A stretch of DNA of 64,000 nucleotides from Rhodococcus sp. OK302 (GCF_002245895.1 NZ_NPJZ01000001.1:1-64000); one strand, 5' to 3'; shown: positions 42,732 through 52,633, counted from the stretch's first letter. The notes: a model not told the origin generated them from the letters alone. Made by a program: numbers and translations.

Positions 42732-44744
42732 ATGCTCGCAGGAATGTCACTCGGAACCGAACTCAAGCGGTTCTCCCGGGGAGCCATGCCCCGAATCGCA
42801 CTCGTCACCATCATCCTGATGCCGCTTCTCTACGGCGCAATGTACTTGTGGGCGTTCTGGAATCCGTTCGGTGAGGTCAACAAGGTCCCGGTCGCCTTGG
42901 TAAACATCGACCGCGGCGCCATGGTCCAAGGGCAGAAACTCAACGCCGGCGACCAGGTAAGCCAGGCGCTCCTGGACTCCGGCGAACTCGACCTACACCT
43001 CGTCTCCCCTACGGAAGCAGCACAAGGCGTTTCGGACGGCACCTTCTACTTCTCTCTGACCCTGCCCGAGAACTTCAGCGAAGCCGTAGCGTCTCCCACT
43101 TCCGCCAATCCGCATAAAGCCCAGTTGCAGTTCGCATTCAACGACGTGAACAACTATCTCGGCACCATCATCGGCCAAAATGCTGCCCAGCAGATCCTCA
43201 ATCAGGTAGGCGCCACGATCGGCGCCCAGTCAGTCGAAACGGTGCTTCTCGGACTCACCGACGCCGGTGCCGGGTTGAAACAGGCCGCCGACGGAGCCCA
43301 GCAACTCTCGACCGGAATGACGACGGCCAATGACGGGGCAGGCCAACTTGCCAGTGGCTCGAAGACTTTGGCCGACAACATGGTTACCGCCAGAGACGGC
43401 GCCGCCACCCTGGCCGGTGGCACTGCTCAACTCTCAGCAGGGATTGACACTGCCACCGGCGGAATCCTCGCCCTGACAGATGGATTGGGCCAGCTCAATC
43501 TCGGTGCCGGCCAACTGGGCGACGGTGCAACACAACTCAGTGGTGGTGTCACCCAAGTTGTCGATCAGCTCAGCGTTCTGGGCAACACACAAGCTCAGGC
43601 GACCCAGCTGGTCAACCAAGCGGTGGCCACCCTACGAATGAACCCCGATCCCCTTTCCCAACAGATCGCCAATGCCCTGGCTCCCGCGCAAGACATCCTC
43701 CGCAACCAAGGGTTCGGCGAAGCCACGATGGGTCAACTGGCCGAACTCAAAGGTGGCGCACAACAACTCGCCTACCAACTCGGCGATCCGTCGAGCACCT
43801 TCCGCGCCGGTTTGAACGCCGCAGTGGGCGGCGGCGGAGAACTACGCAACGGGCTCGTCCAACTCCGCGACGGTGGCCGAGAGGTCAATGCCGGAGCTCA
43901 AACTCTCAGCAGCGGCCTGGTTCAACTCACCGACGGCAGCATCGAACTCTCTGCCGGCGCAGCCACACTCGCAGGCGGCACCCAACAATTGCAGGCCGGT
44001 TCCGCCGAACTGGCAAGCAAGCTGACCGAAGGCGCCGGACAGATCCCCAATTGGACCGATCAGCAGCGAACCGCCACAGCCCAAACACTCTCCAGCCCCG
44101 TCGAATTGCAGGAAACCTACGAAAACCGAGCCAGCACATTCGGTACGGGGTTTGCCCCGTTCTTCCTACCTCTCGCACTCTTCGTCGGCGGCATCATCAC
44201 CTGGATGCTCCTCAAACCGCTGCAGAACCGGCCCATCGCCAACGGGTTGGGCGCGCTGCGCGTTGTCCTCTCGTCGTACTGGCCGGCACTGTTGATCGGC
44301 ATCTGCCAGGTGCTCGTCATGTACTTGGTCGTGCACTTCGGGGTGGGCCTGCACCCCACCCACACGGCGGGTACCGTCGGCTTCCTGATCTTGATCACTG
44401 CCACCTATATGGCCTTGATCCAAGCATTCAACGCGATCTTCGGGGTGTCCGTCGGACGCGTCGTCACCCTGGCATTCCTGATGCTGCAACTGGTTTCGGC
44501 GGGCGGCATCTATCCCGTGGAAACAACCGCAAAACCGTTCCAGATAATCCACCCATTCGACCCGATGACCTACGCCGTCAACGGATTGCGGCAACTCACC
44601 GTCGGCGGCATCGACTCGAGACTCTGGGTGTCAATAGCGGTACTCAGCGGACTGCTGGTTGCGTCCCTGGCAGTCAGTTCCCTTGCCGCTCGGCGTAATC
44701 GACAGTGGACGATGGACCGGTTGCACCCGCCGATCGAGGTTTAA
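42732..44744 (+). CDS. YhgE/Pip-domain membrane protein (exporter-like)
   Basis: A 670-residue protein. An N-terminal membrane helix (ALVTIILMPLLYGAMYLWAF) precedes a large outer domain. Residues about 180-440 are full of short repeats of the type GAxQLSxG/DGAxxLAxG, which make a long coiled or helical stalk, as in YhgE and mycobacterial-type RND-associated proteins. Five to six helices end the protein (FFLPLALFVGGIITWMLL onward). This architecture is shared with type VII/ESX-associated and phage-infection (Pip) proteins. It forms an operon with the degenerate ATPase. Confidence 0.85.
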   Translation: MLAGMSLGTELKRFSRGAMPRIALVTIILMPLLYGAMYLWAFWNPFGEVNKVPVALVNIDRGAMVQGQKLNAGDQVSQALLDSGELDLHLVSPTEAAQGVSDGTFYFSLTLPENFSEAVASPTSANPHKAQLQFAFNDVNNYLGTIIGQNAAQQILNQVGATIGAQSVETVLLGLTDAGAGLKQAADGAQQLSTGMTTANDGAGQLASGSKTLADNMVTARDGAATLAGGTAQLSAGIDTATGGILALTDGLGQLNLGAGQLGDGATQLSGGVTQVVDQLSVLGNTQAQATQLVNQAVATLRMNPDPLSQQIANALAPAQDILRNQGFGEATMGQLAELKGGAQQLAYQLGDPSSTFRAGLNAAVGGGGELRNGLVQLRDGGREVNAGAQTLSSGLVQLTDGSIELSAGAATLAGGTQQLQAGSAELASKLTEGAGQIPNWTDQQRTATAQTLSSPVELQETYENRASTFGTGFAPFFLPLALFVGGIITWMLLKPLQNRPIANGLGALRVVLSSYWPALLIGICQVLVMYLVVHFGVGLHPTHTAGTVGFLILITATYMALIQAFNAIFGVSVGRVVTLAFLMLQLVSAGGIYPVETTAKPFQIIHPFDPMTYAVNGLRQLTVGGIDSRLWVSIAVLSGLLVASLAVSSLAARRNRQWTMDRLHPPIEV

Positions 44745-44751
44745 GGGTTCC

Positions 44752-44798
44752 GATTGTGAAGGATTTTGTCCGCTCAGCGAGCGAAATCCTTCACGATC
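44752..44798. repeat. 47-bp palindromic repeat, copy 2 (inverted)
   Basis: It is about 42 of 47 identical to the reverse complement of the copy at 41925-41971; the outer arms TGAAGGATTT and AAATCCTTCACGATC are shared. It lies 8 bp after the permease stop, so the ABC/YhgE pair is bracketed by inverted copies. Confidence 0.85.
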
Positions 44799-44806
44799 AG
44801 GCCGCC

Positions 44807-44836
44807 TTGACAAAAAATGACAAGTAAACTTTACTT
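44807..44836 (+). promoter_or_regulatory. Promoter and self-operator of the XRE gene
   Basis: A consensus -35 TTGACA (44807-44812) and a possible -10 TTTACT (44830-44835) with 17-bp spacing would start transcription near the ATG at 44842, giving a leaderless mRNA. The palindrome AAGTAAACTTTACTT (44822-44836) overlaps the -10 and is a likely binding site for the XRE protein. Confidence 0.6.
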
Positions 44837-44841
44837 TTCCC

Positions 44842-45069
44842 ATGCCTGGGAAAGCCGGAGACAACCGAGTTCGTGAGCACCGACGCCTTGTCGGACTCAC
44901 ACAGGCGCAGCTAGCCACGGCCGGGCAGGTGAGTCGGCAGAGCATCGTCTCCGTCGAACGTGGCGACTACGCACCCAGCGTCTACCTGGCACTACGCCTG
45001 GCCTCAGCACTGGGCACAACTGTCGAAACACTCTTTCCGCTACCGGAACATGTCGAGGAGTCAGCGTGA
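44842..45069 (+). CDS. Small XRE-family HTH regulator
   Basis: A 75-residue Cro/CI-type protein. The HTH occupies residues 9-60 (VREHRRLVGLTQAQLATAGQVSRQSIVSVERGDYAPS in parts) and resembles the YozG/DUF-type single-domain regulators. Its stop overlaps the GTG of the membrane protein gene that follows. It probably represses this two-gene unit through the upstream palindrome. Confidence 0.88.
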   Translation: MPGKAGDNRVREHRRLVGLTQAQLATAGQVSRQSIVSVERGDYAPSVYLALRLASALGTTVETLFPLPEHVEESA

Positions 45070-45554
45070 GCACCATGATGAAGGCAATGCGATTCGTCGG
45101 AGATTTGGATGACGACTTCTACCAGGACGAACACCAACGCGACGTGTGGAACGAAGCGTCCGCAGTGGGGCTGCAAGGTGTCTTCTGGGCTGTTTTTGTG
45201 AGCTCAGCGATTCTCCCCTGGGTTGCCGGCCAGACCGGAGCCTGGATTTCACTGGCACTGTTGATCACTGCACTATTCGGCTCGGTGCTCACGATCGTCT
45301 ACGCAATCGGTCGCGACGTCGACGCATACTTGCTGTCCAACTACAAGCGCCCGCGAGTCGTGCTCAGCATGGCCCTTTATCTTCTCGCCGTAGTGGGAAT
45401 TATGGTGCAACTGAAGTTCGATACCTTCCAGGAATCGTCCACCTGGCTCGGCGCACTAGCCGGTGGCCTCGTCGGCGCTGGTATGGCGATCGCGGCCGTC
45501 AAGCATCGCCAGCAGCGCAGCAAACGACGCGACGAGGCCGAGGAAGTCCTCTGA
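45066..45554 (+). CDS. Membrane protein partner of XRE regulator
   Basis: A 162-residue protein with four hydrophobic segments (GVFWAVFVSSAILPWVAG, ISLALLITALFGSVLTIVYAIG, VVLSMALYLLAVVGIMV, LGALAGGLVGAGMAIAAV). The N-terminus is acidic (GDLDDDFYQDEHQRD) and the C-terminus basic. XRE plus small multi-span protein pairs are common in actinobacteria, but their role is not known. GTG 45066 overlaps the regulator stop (GTGA). Confidence 0.75.
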   Translation: MSTMMKAMRFVGDLDDDFYQDEHQRDVWNEASAVGLQGVFWAVFVSSAILPWVAGQTGAWISLALLITALFGSVLTIVYAIGRDVDAYLLSNYKRPRVVLSMALYLLAVVGIMVQLKFDTFQESSTWLGALAGGLVGAGMAIAAVKHRQQRSKRRDEAEEVL

Positions 45555-45642
45555 GCTCACCTCGAAGTTCGGGCGGGACAACAGAATCCATAGAGTTGGT
45601 AAAGTCGTGCCAGGTCACGGGATCGCGAGTACCGTCGAACCG

Positions 45643-46626
45643 GTGAGCACACGCCTCGGATACCAGATGCCCAATTTCAGCTACGGCGGATCGGTCAAGG
45701 ACCTGTTTCCCACCGTCATAGCGCAGGCCCGCGAAGCCGAAGCCGCAGGTTTCGACACCGCCTTCGTCATGGATCACTTCTACCAACTCCCCGGAATCGG
45801 TGCCCCCGACGCCCCGATGCTCGAGGCCTACTCGGCCCTCTCCGCATTGGCCACGGCTACCGACACGATTCAGCTGTCCGCGCTGGTCACGGGCAATACC
45901 TACCGAAACCCGCCGATGCTCGCAAAAACCGTCACCACTCTCGACGTGGTGAGCGGCGGGCGCGCCATTCTCGGCATCGGCGCGGGCTGGTTCGAACTCG
46001 AGCACAACTCCTTCGGCTACGAATTCGGCACCTTCACCGAACGCTTCCAGAAACTCGACGAAGCTCTCCAGATCATTCAACCGATGCTCCGCGGACAACG
46101 CCCCACTTTCGACGGCAAGTGGTACCACGTCAAAGACGCCATCAACGAGCCACGAGTGCGCGACGACCTCCCGATCATGCTCGGCGGCGGCGGTGAGAAG
46201 AAGACCTTCGGTTTGGCTGCGCGGTTCGCTGACCACCTCAACATCATTTGTGATCCGTCGGAACTGCCTCGCAAGATGGAAGCCCTCGCGGCCCGATGCG
46301 ACGAGGTGGGACGCGACCGCGCCACCCTCGAAACCAGCTTCCTGACCTTCATGATGATCGACGAGGACGGCGACAAGGCCCGCGCGCAGCAGGCCGCATT
46401 CATGGCCGAGCGCGGACTCGACATCACGACCGCGCCGGCGGACGTAGTCGCGAAGGCCACCGAACGCCACTTCGTCGGCAGCCCCGACGACGTTGCCGAG
46501 CAGGTTCAGACGCGCATCCTCGACCACGGCATCGACGGCGTCGTCATCAACCTCATCACCAATGGCGACGAGCCGGGCATCGTGGACCTCGCGGGCCGCA
46601 CGCTCGGACCGCTAGTGGGCAAGTAG
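45643..46626 (+). CDS. LLM-class F420-dependent oxidoreductase
   Basis: A 327-residue luciferase-like flavin/F420 enzyme with TIM-barrel motifs (GFDTAFVMDHFYQLPG, ATDTIQLSALVTGNTYRNPPMLAKTVTTLDVVSGGRAILGIGAGW in parts, LPIMLGGGGEKKT). The start is uncertain: GTG 45643 fits the conserved LGYQMPNFSYG N-terminus, and GTG 45607 is possible. Family members act with F420 or FMN on diverse substrates. It stands alone. Confidence 0.85.
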   Translation: MSTRLGYQMPNFSYGGSVKDLFPTVIAQAREAEAAGFDTAFVMDHFYQLPGIGAPDAPMLEAYSALSALATATDTIQLSALVTGNTYRNPPMLAKTVTTLDVVSGGRAILGIGAGWFELEHNSFGYEFGTFTERFQKLDEALQIIQPMLRGQRPTFDGKWYHVKDAINEPRVRDDLPIMLGGGGEKKTFGLAARFADHLNIICDPSELPRKMEALAARCDEVGRDRATLETSFLTFMMIDEDGDKARAQQAAFMAERGLDITTAPADVVAKATERHFVGSPDDVAEQVQTRILDHGIDGVVINLITNGDEPGIVDLAGRTLGPLVGK

Positions 46627-46633
46627 CAGTTTC

Positions 46634-48646
46634 CTACTCGCACTTCACGATCGGAACCGGATCGTATTTGACGGTGCGAGTGTTTCGGGAAATCTCTGCG
46701 CCGGTGGCGTGATCGGTGATCACACGGGTATCGCTCGTCGTGAAGCCGGGCGCGCCACTGGACGGCACACACCCCGGCCCCTTGGGCAACACCACGGTGT
46801 TCGGTGAAGTGGGTGACGTACGCGGACCGGTAATCGACTCCACGTCGACGGTTTTGGTTCCCCAGATCCGAACCGTCACTTGCGAAGACGTCGTGATGGT
46901 TTCGATCATCACACCGGTCTTCGAAGGATTGCGGAACTGCAGATCGATGGCTCCGTCGAAGATCGTCGCCTCACGCGCCGCCGGGTACCGCGAGATGTAG
47001 TAGCTGTGCTCGGTATGGGCGATATCGTCCATCCCGGCAAAATAGGTGGCGTTGTAGAGCGTCGTCGCCAGCTGGCTGATACCGCCGCCGACTGCCTTGT
47101 CCGGGCGACCGTTGTTGATGATGCCCGATTCCACATATCCCTGTGCTGCTCCGCGCGGACCCGTGAACTCGTTGAACGAGAACGTGTCTCCCGGCTTGAC
47201 TATCGCGCCGTTGATGACCGATGCCGCCAGAGCGATGTTCACACCGGACGCGTATTCGAAGCCTCCAGTGGTGTATTCACTGATCACTTCCTTGATACCG
47301 AGACCCTCTGCAGCCTCGGTGGTGAGAGCCGGCGGAACCGCACCGTACACCGCCGGAGTTGCCCGAGAAGCTGTGCTGCTCAGGAGAACCGGAAGGTCCT
47401 TGACGGTTTCGGGCCAGTTGATCAGGTCACCGACAACTCCGGGGACAACGGTCGGCTTCCCGCCCGCGAGAGTGATCGATGCATCCTTGGGCTGAACTTC
47501 CGTCGACACCAGCTGCGGCGCCAGGATCTTGATCGCCGCGTCCGTGTTGTACTGCGGCGTCAATCCTCCCGAACCGTCGGGAGTGAACGACAGGATCTCG
47601 CCGATCTGCTCGACGCCGATACTCGCTTCCTTGCCGTCGCGCCCATTGACGACGATCTCGCCGGAGACTGCCGGCTGAGCAACATCTTTGAGGGCGCTGT
47701 CAACGCCGGCCTGCGTCACCGTCACCGGAATGTCATCGACCGGCAAGACGACGATACTGCCGTCGGACCATTCCTTCGTGAACGTCGATGCCGCGCCCGG
47801 AAGATCGAGTGCACGGCCCACCACGGGCGACACGCCTGATGCCTGACCGTCGGAGATGACAATCGCACCTTCGACCGGAGCCCGGTCACTGTTAGCTGCA
47901 ACAACAGTCATCGACGCATTCAACGCCGCCTCGTCGACGGTCGAAACAACCGGCACCTCACGCGAGGTGAAGAACGACGTGATCCGAGTGATCGGATTGA
48001 GTGGTTGCGCATTCACTCCCGCCAACGTCGCCGACCAGTCCACGTCGATTCCAGCCGACGCCGGGATGATCTGGGAATCGGAACCGTCGGCACTGACCGC
48101 GACCGGTTCAACGAGTCGTGGACCGAGCTCAGACCGCAGGACGATCTCGGCATCGGCCGGCGAGAGGTTACCGATATCGATGCCGGCGACCTGAGTTCCC
48201 CGGGGCGTATTTCCGGAAGACGTGAACACGTCCAACCCGTAGGCAAGAACACCGATCGCAAAAATTCCGGCAAGGATCAGCGCCGGTTTGACCCAGGGTC
48301 GTGAGGGCGCCGTCGGCGTTTCGGGAACGGGCTCAGGATCTCGAACGACCGGCTCGAAGTGCTGTGTCGGGGTGAACTGCTCGGTCGGCTCGAACTGCTG
48401 AACATAGGCCGGCACCGCGGGGATGACCGTCGTGATTTCGTTGGCCGATTCGTCCGCTGTGAAATCGGCGGACTCCTCCGCGGCGACATCGGCGACATCG
48501 GCGGCATCCGCGGCATCCGCGGCATCCGCGGAGCTAGTCTCGGAACCCCCGGCTGCATTCGGCGAATCTGCCGTTGAGTCAGAGCCTGTTTCAGATCCGT
48601 CCACACCGTTTGTTGCTTCGGGTGGCGAACCGTCTGTGTCACTCAC
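46634..48646 (-). CDS. VanW-family protein with low-complexity N-terminus
   Basis: A 670-residue membrane-anchored exported protein. The GTG at 48646 has a GAGGAG site 7 bases away. An Ala/Asp/Glu-rich tail (about residues 1-110) is followed by one membrane helix (ALILAGIFAIGVLAYG near 135). Two peptidoglycan-binding-4-like (YoaR type) regions come next, then the VanW domain (TFSFNEFTGPRGAAQGY, GGGISQLATTLYNATY). Its role is likely in cell-wall handling; the biochemistry of VanW is not settled. Confidence 0.88.
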   Translation of the reverse strand: MSDTDGSPPEATNGVDGSETGSDSTADSPNAAGGSETSSADAADAADAADVADVAAEESADFTADESANEITTVIPAVPAYVQQFEPTEQFTPTQHFEPVVRDPEPVPETPTAPSRPWVKPALILAGIFAIGVLAYGLDVFTSSGNTPRGTQVAGIDIGNLSPADAEIVLRSELGPRLVEPVAVSADGSDSQIIPASAGIDVDWSATLAGVNAQPLNPITRITSFFTSREVPVVSTVDEAALNASMTVVAANSDRAPVEGAIVISDGQASGVSPVVGRALDLPGAASTFTKEWSDGSIVVLPVDDIPVTVTQAGVDSALKDVAQPAVSGEIVVNGRDGKEASIGVEQIGEILSFTPDGSGGLTPQYNTDAAIKILAPQLVSTEVQPKDASITLAGGKPTVVPGVVGDLINWPETVKDLPVLLSSTASRATPAVYGAVPPALTTEAAEGLGIKEVISEYTTGGFEYASGVNIALAASVINGAIVKPGDTFSFNEFTGPRGAAQGYVESGIINNGRPDKAVGGGISQLATTLYNATYFAGMDDIAHTEHSYYISRYPAAREATIFDGAIDLQFRNPSKTGVMIETITTSSQVTVRIWGTKTVDVESITGPRTSPTSPNTVVLPKGPGCVPSSGAPGFTTSDTRVITDHATGAEISRNTRTVKYDPVPIVKCE
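48482..48526. repeat. Five 9-bp tandem repeats encoding Ala-Asp-rich units
   Basis: Five 9-bp units run from 48482: GGCGACATC twice, GGCGGCATC once, CGCGGCATC twice. They code for repeated Ala-Ala-Asp / Val-Ala-Asp triplets in the cytoplasmic tail of the VanW protein. Copy-number change would keep the frame. Confidence 0.8.
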
Positions 48647-48722
48647 TCGTTGACTCCTCGCTGCATCGACCGGGCTGCGGCGCATACCGACAACTGCCTT
48701 ACAGACTATCTGGACATACGAG

Positions 48723-48769
48723 AGCCCCGCGCTGCTGCCAGGTCGGGGGTCAGGCAGCAGCACGGGGCT
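48723..48769. terminator. Hairpin upstream of the VanW gene
   Basis: Seventeen-base arms at 48723-48739 and 48753-48769 with one mismatch and a 13-base loop. It is the second of two hairpins between fadA2 and the VanW gene and would stop read-through from fadA2. Confidence 0.75.
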
Positions 48770-48828
48770 GTCTTGATTATCGGTAGCTATCCGTCAGCGT
48801 TACACCCGCGGCAAAAAATATTTGTGAA

Positions 48829-48875
48829 AGATTTCGAGGATCCGACCACCCCTCGCCGCCGGATCCTCGAAATCT
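48829..48875 (-). terminator. Terminator of fadA2
   Basis: Perfect 16-base arms at 48829-48844 and 48860-48875, about 55 bp past the fadA2 stop on the minus strand. Confidence 0.85.
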
Positions 48876-48927
48876 CCTCCAATGGCGATGATCACTGCAG
48901 GTGAGCACAGTTTTCAACGCCCAAGCC

Positions 48928-50292
48928 TTACCGCTCGATGATCGCGGTGACACCCTGTCCGCCGGCTGCGCAGATCGAGATAAGGCCGCGGCCTGAACCC
49001 TTCTCCGCGAGCATCTTTGCGAGTGACGCCACAATGCGTCCACCCGTCGCAGCAAACGGATGACCTGCAGCCAACGACGAACCGTTGACGTTGAGTTTGC
49101 TGCGATCGATCGAACCGAGAGCGCCGTCGAGACCCAGACGCTCCTTGCAGTACTCGTCCGACTCGAAGGCCTGCAACGTCGCGAGAACAACCGATGCAAA
49201 TGCTTCGTGAATCTCGTAGTAATCGAAGTCCTGCAGCGTGAGCCCGTTGCGTGCCAGCAAACGCGGGATCGCGTACGTCGGGGCCATCAACAGACCGTCC
49301 TTGCCGTGGACGTAATCGACGGCTGCGGTCTCGGAATCGACCAGGTGAGCGAGGACCGGAAGATTGCGTTCCGCAGCCCACTCGTCCGTCGAGAGCAGTA
49401 CCGCCGACGCACCGTCGGTGAGCGGCGTCGAGTTGCCGGCCGTCATGGTGGCGTCGCCGAGCTTGGTGCCGAATACCGGCTTGAGGGTGGAGAGCTTCTC
49501 CACCGTGGAACCGGGACGCAAGTTGTCGTCGCGGGTCAGACCGAGGAACGGCGTGACGAGGTCGTCGAAGAATCCGCGGTCGTAGGCGGCAGCCATGTTC
49601 TTGTGGCTGGCGGCGGCCATTTCGTCCTGGTCCTCGCGCTTGACGCCGAATTCCTTGGCGGTGATGGCAGCGTGATCGCCCATCGACTTGCCGGTGCGAG
49701 GCTCGCCGTTGCGCGGAATCTCGAGGCCGAGCATGCCCGCGCGGACGTTGCCGAGGAGCTTGATGCGATCGCCCGTCGACTTTGCACGGTTGAGGGAGAG
49801 CAGGAACTCACGAGCCTGGTCGTTGACGCCGATGGGGGCGTCCGACGTGGTGTCCGTACCGCCGCCGATACCGGAATCGATGCGGCCCGCCGAAATGGCG
49901 TCGCTGACAGCGATGATCGACTGCAAGCCGGTTCCACAGGCCTGCTGGAGGTCGTAGGCCGGCGTGTACGGGCTCAGTGCGCTACCGAGAACCGACTCGC
50001 GGATGAGATTGAAATCACGACTGTGCTTGAGAACGGCGCCACCGACGACCAGGCCGAGCTGCTCGTCCTGCAAGTTGAAGCGACTCACCAGGCCGTCGAG
50101 CGTAGCGGTGAACATGTCTTGGTTGGACGCCTGCGCGTATGCCCTGTCCGAGCGGGCAAAAGGAATGCGATTGCCACCGACGATGGCGACGCGGCGGCGC
50201 TGACCTGCAGACTTGGCAGCGGCGGTGGAAGGCGCGGCGGTTGTGGCGCCAGTCGCGCGGGGCTTTGCGTTTGAACGGGCTTTGCTGGTCAC
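48928..50292 (-). CDS. fadA2: Acetyl-CoA acetyltransferase / thiolase FadA2
   Basis: A 454-residue thiolase. The acyl-Cys is in [11 protein letters not shown] near residue 120, the His in [11 protein letters not shown] near 370 and the second Cys in [10 protein letters not shown] at the end. An N-terminal basic/Ala-rich extension is unusual for the family. GTG 50292 has GGAG 6 bases before it; a TTG at 50304 is the alternative. It diverges from fabG4, as Rv0243 does from Rv0242c, and completes beta-oxidation with FadE5. Confidence 0.9.
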   Translation of the reverse strand: MTSKARSNAKPRATGATTAAPSTAAAKSAGQRRRVAIVGGNRIPFARSDRAYAQASNQDMFTATLDGLVSRFNLQDEQLGLVVGGAVLKHSRDFNLIRESVLGSALSPYTPAYDLQQACGTGLQSIIAVSDAISAGRIDSGIGGGTDTTSDAPIGVNDQAREFLLSLNRAKSTGDRIKLLGNVRAGMLGLEIPRNGEPRTGKSMGDHAAITAKEFGVKREDQDEMAAASHKNMAAAYDRGFFDDLVTPFLGLTRDDNLRPGSTVEKLSTLKPVFGTKLGDATMTAGNSTPLTDGASAVLLSTDEWAAERNLPVLAHLVDSETAAVDYVHGKDGLLMAPTYAIPRLLARNGLTLQDFDYYEIHEAFASVVLATLQAFESDEYCKERLGLDGALGSIDRSKLNVNGSSLAAGHPFAATGGRIVASLAKMLAEKGSGRGLISICAAGGQGVTAIIER

Positions 50293-50334
50293 TTGCGTCT
50301 CCAAGGATGGTGCGATTACCTGTTGAAGACTATT

Positions 50335-50350
50335 CTTACTCAGTAGTAAG
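50335..50350. promoter_or_regulatory. TTAC-N6-GTAA operator in the fadA2-fabG4 divergent region
   Basis: CTTACTCAGTAGTAAG is an inverted repeat with 6-bp arms and a 4-bp centre. A further TTACTT half-site adjoins at 50351. It is shared by the divergent promoters of fadA2 and fabG4-htdX. Confidence 0.65.
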
Positions 50351-50423
50351 TTACTTGTCTATCGCCGCGTTCAATTCGAACGCCCGGTGCCCGACATGCC
50401 GAAACACAACAGAAGGTAGGACC

Positions 50424-51770
50424 GTGGCAGCCAGCAAGGGAGCTCCCGACCTCTATTCACAGTTCCTCTCGTCCGCCCCCGGCGCGTTCATCGCGTCGAA
50501 GGCCGGCCTTCCCAGGCCCGAGAACCTGCGCCGTTACAAGGCCGGCGAACCCCCGCTCGCCGGACCGATCCTCATCGGCGGCAACGGCCGGCTCGCAGAA
50601 CCGTTGCGTGTCCTGCTCTCCGACTACCCCGCCGCACAGGCACATGACACCAGCTTCGGCGGACTGGTATTCGACGCCACCGGAATCACACAGGTCACCG
50701 AACTCGAGCAGCTGTTCGAGTTCTTCCAGCCCGTGATCCGCAACCTCGCACCGTCCGCTCGCGTCGTCGTCCTCGGCACGACGCCCGAAGAGACGTCCAG
50801 CGTCGACGAGCATGTTGCGCAGCGCGCTCTCGAAGGATTCACCCGCAGCGTCGGCAAGGAGATCAAGCGCGGCTCCACTGCTCAGCTCGTCTACGTCTCG
50901 GCCAATGCATCCACCGGCCTCTCGGGCGTCGAATCGACTCTGCGCTTTCTTCTTTCGGCCAAGTCGGCATTTGTCGACGGCCAGGTCATCGTCGTCGGAG
51001 CGCAAGATTCCGTAGCACCGGCCAACTGGGACAAGCCCCTCGACGGCAAGGTCGCCGTTGTCACCGGAGCAGCCCGCGGCATCGGCGCCACCATCGCCGA
51101 GGTTCTGGCCCGCGACGGCGCACATGTGATCTGCGCCGACATTCCCTCTGCGGGAGCAGAACTTTCGGCTACCGCCAACAAAGTCGGCGGCACGTCACTG
51201 GCTCTCGACGTCACTGCAGCCGACGCAGCCGAGGTTCTCGCTGCCCATCTGCTCGAGCGTCACGGCGGAGCAGACATCATCGTCCACAACGCCGGCATCA
51301 CCCGCGACAAGACTCTCGCCAACATGGACGAGGGCCGCTGGAACATGGTCATGAACGTCAATCTCCTTGCACCGCAGAAGATCACCGAACACCTCGTCGA
51401 GAAGGGCGCCCTCAAGGAGGGTGGCCGCGTCGTCGACGTGTCCTCCATCGCCGGCATCGCGGGCAACCGCGGCCAGACGAACTACGGCACCTCCAAGGCC
51501 GGCGTCATCGGCCTCGTCCACGCCGAAGCCCCTGTCCTGGCAAAGAAGAACATCACCATCAATGCCGTCGCACCGGGCTTCATCGAAACCGCCATGACTG
51601 CAGCCATCCCCTTCGCCACCCGCGAAGCCGGTCGCCGCATGAGCTCCCTCCTGCAGGGCGGCCAGACCGTCGACGTCGCCGAGACCGTCGCCTACTTCGC
51701 CAGCCCCGCATCCAATGCTGTTACGGCGCAGGTAGTTCGCGTCTGCGGCCAGAGCCTCCTGGGCGCATGA
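50424..51770 (+). CDS. fabG4: High-molecular-weight 3-oxoacyl-ACP reductase FabG4
   Basis: A 448-residue HMwFabG (M. tuberculosis FabG4 is 454 aa). Residues 1-205 form a flavodoxin-like domain without catalytic residues. Residues 210-448 form the [48 protein letters not shown] with the Tyr/Lys pair, and [13 protein letters not shown] 50424 follows AAGGTAGGA. It reduces 3-oxoacyl-CoA/ACP with NAD(P)H and is coupled to htdX. Confidence 0.92.
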   Translation: MAASKGAPDLYSQFLSSAPGAFIASKAGLPRPENLRRYKAGEPPLAGPILIGGNGRLAEPLRVLLSDYPAAQAHDTSFGGLVFDATGITQVTELEQLFEFFQPVIRNLAPSARVVVLGTTPEETSSVDEHVAQRALEGFTRSVGKEIKRGSTAQLVYVSANASTGLSGVESTLRFLLSAKSAFVDGQVIVVGAQDSVAPANWDKPLDGKVAVVTGAARGIGATIAEVLARDGAHVICADIPSAGAELSATANKVGGTSLALDVTAADAAEVLAAHLLERHGGADIIVHNAGITRDKTLANMDEGRWNMVMNVNLLAPQKITEHLVEKGALKEGGRVVDVSSIAGIAGNRGQTNYGTSKAGVIGLVHAEAPVLAKKNITINAVAPGFIETAMTAAIPFATREAGRRMSSLLQGGQTVDVAETVAYFASPASNAVTAQVVRVCGQSLLGA

Positions 51771-52633
51771 TGGCAACCAAAACCGTTGCCCTGACCGAGC
51801 AGCCCAAGACCGCCGACATCTACTCCCGAGCTGTACTGGGACTGATGCCGTGGAACAAATCCGGTTCACGCTCGGTACCGTCGACCGTCTACACCCTCAC
51901 CGGGCTGAAGGTAGACACCGACAACCTGGCTGCGTACTGCCGTGTCACGGGCCTCCGATTCGGCGATACCCTGCCGATCACCTACCCGTTCACGTTGGCA
52001 TTCCCGACCGTGATGAAGCTGATGGTCTCGAAGGAATTTCCCTTCCCCGCAGTCGGTTCCGTGCACGCCGAGAACGTCATCGAATCATTGCGCCCCATCT
52101 CGGTCAGCGAACCGCTGGATCTCTCGGTTCACGCCGAGAATCTGCGCGAGCATCGCAAGGGCCTGCTGATCGACGTCGTCACCGAAATTCGGGTGGGGCG
52201 CGAGCTGGTGTGGCGACAGACGTCGTCGTTCCTCAACCAGCAGAAGACCTCACTGTCGGGTGAGGTTCGGCCTGAACCCAAGGCCGACGAGGTTCCACCG
52301 ATGCCGATGAGCACCATCCGCGTCGACCAGACCATGATCAGCAAATACGCCGCCGTCTCCGGCGACCGCAATCCCATCCACGTTTCATCCTTGGGTGCCA
52401 AGGCTTTCGGATTTCCGAAGACCATCGCTCACGGAATGTGGAGCGCCGCAGCACTCTTGCGGACAGTGGAAGGTTCCATTGCCGACAAGGTCACGTACAG
52501 CGTGCGCTTCGGCAAGCCAATTCTCTTGCCGGCAACACTGAACGCCTACGCAGATCGCGTCGACGGCGGTTGGGATTTGGCTCTGCGCCACCCGAAGAAG
52601 GGCTACCCGCACGTCACTGCGACGCTGCGCTGA
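51767..52633 (+). CDS. htdX: (3R)-hydroxyacyl dehydratase HtdX (MaoC family)
   Basis: A 288-residue double-hotdog protein (M. tuberculosis HtdX 280 aa). The C-terminal hotdog carries the hydratase motif [15 protein letters not shown] followed by [11 protein letters not shown]; the N-terminal hotdog lacks it. It dehydrates (3R)-hydroxyacyl chains after FabG4. ATG 51767 overlaps the fabG4 stop, so the pair is coupled. Confidence 0.9.
   Translation: MMATKTVALTEQPKTADIYSRAVLGLMPWNKSGSRSVPSTVYTLTGLKVDTDNLAAYCRVTGLRFGDTLPITYPFTLAFPTVMKLMVSKEFPFPAVGSVHAENVIESLRPISVSEPLDLSVHAENLREHRKGLLIDVVTEIRVGRELVWRQTSSFLNQQKTSLSGEVRPEPKADEVPPMPMSTIRVDQTMISKYAAVSGDRNPIHVSSLGAKAFGFPKTIAHGMWSAAALLRTVEGSIADKVTYSVRFGKPILLPATLNAYADRVDGGWDLALRHPKKGYPHVTATLR

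Noticed and set aside
44752..44798. Insertion-sequence ends around the ABC/YhgE pair
   Set aside because: No transposase or target-site duplication between or beside the two palindromes; kept only as a repeat finding.
48447..48540. Possible CRISPR-like repeat series
   Set aside because: Units are 9 bp, contiguous and in coding frame; there are no spacers.
49060..50274. 404-codon plus frame opposite fadA2
   Set aside because: Antisense to thiolase catalytic motifs; no ribosome site.
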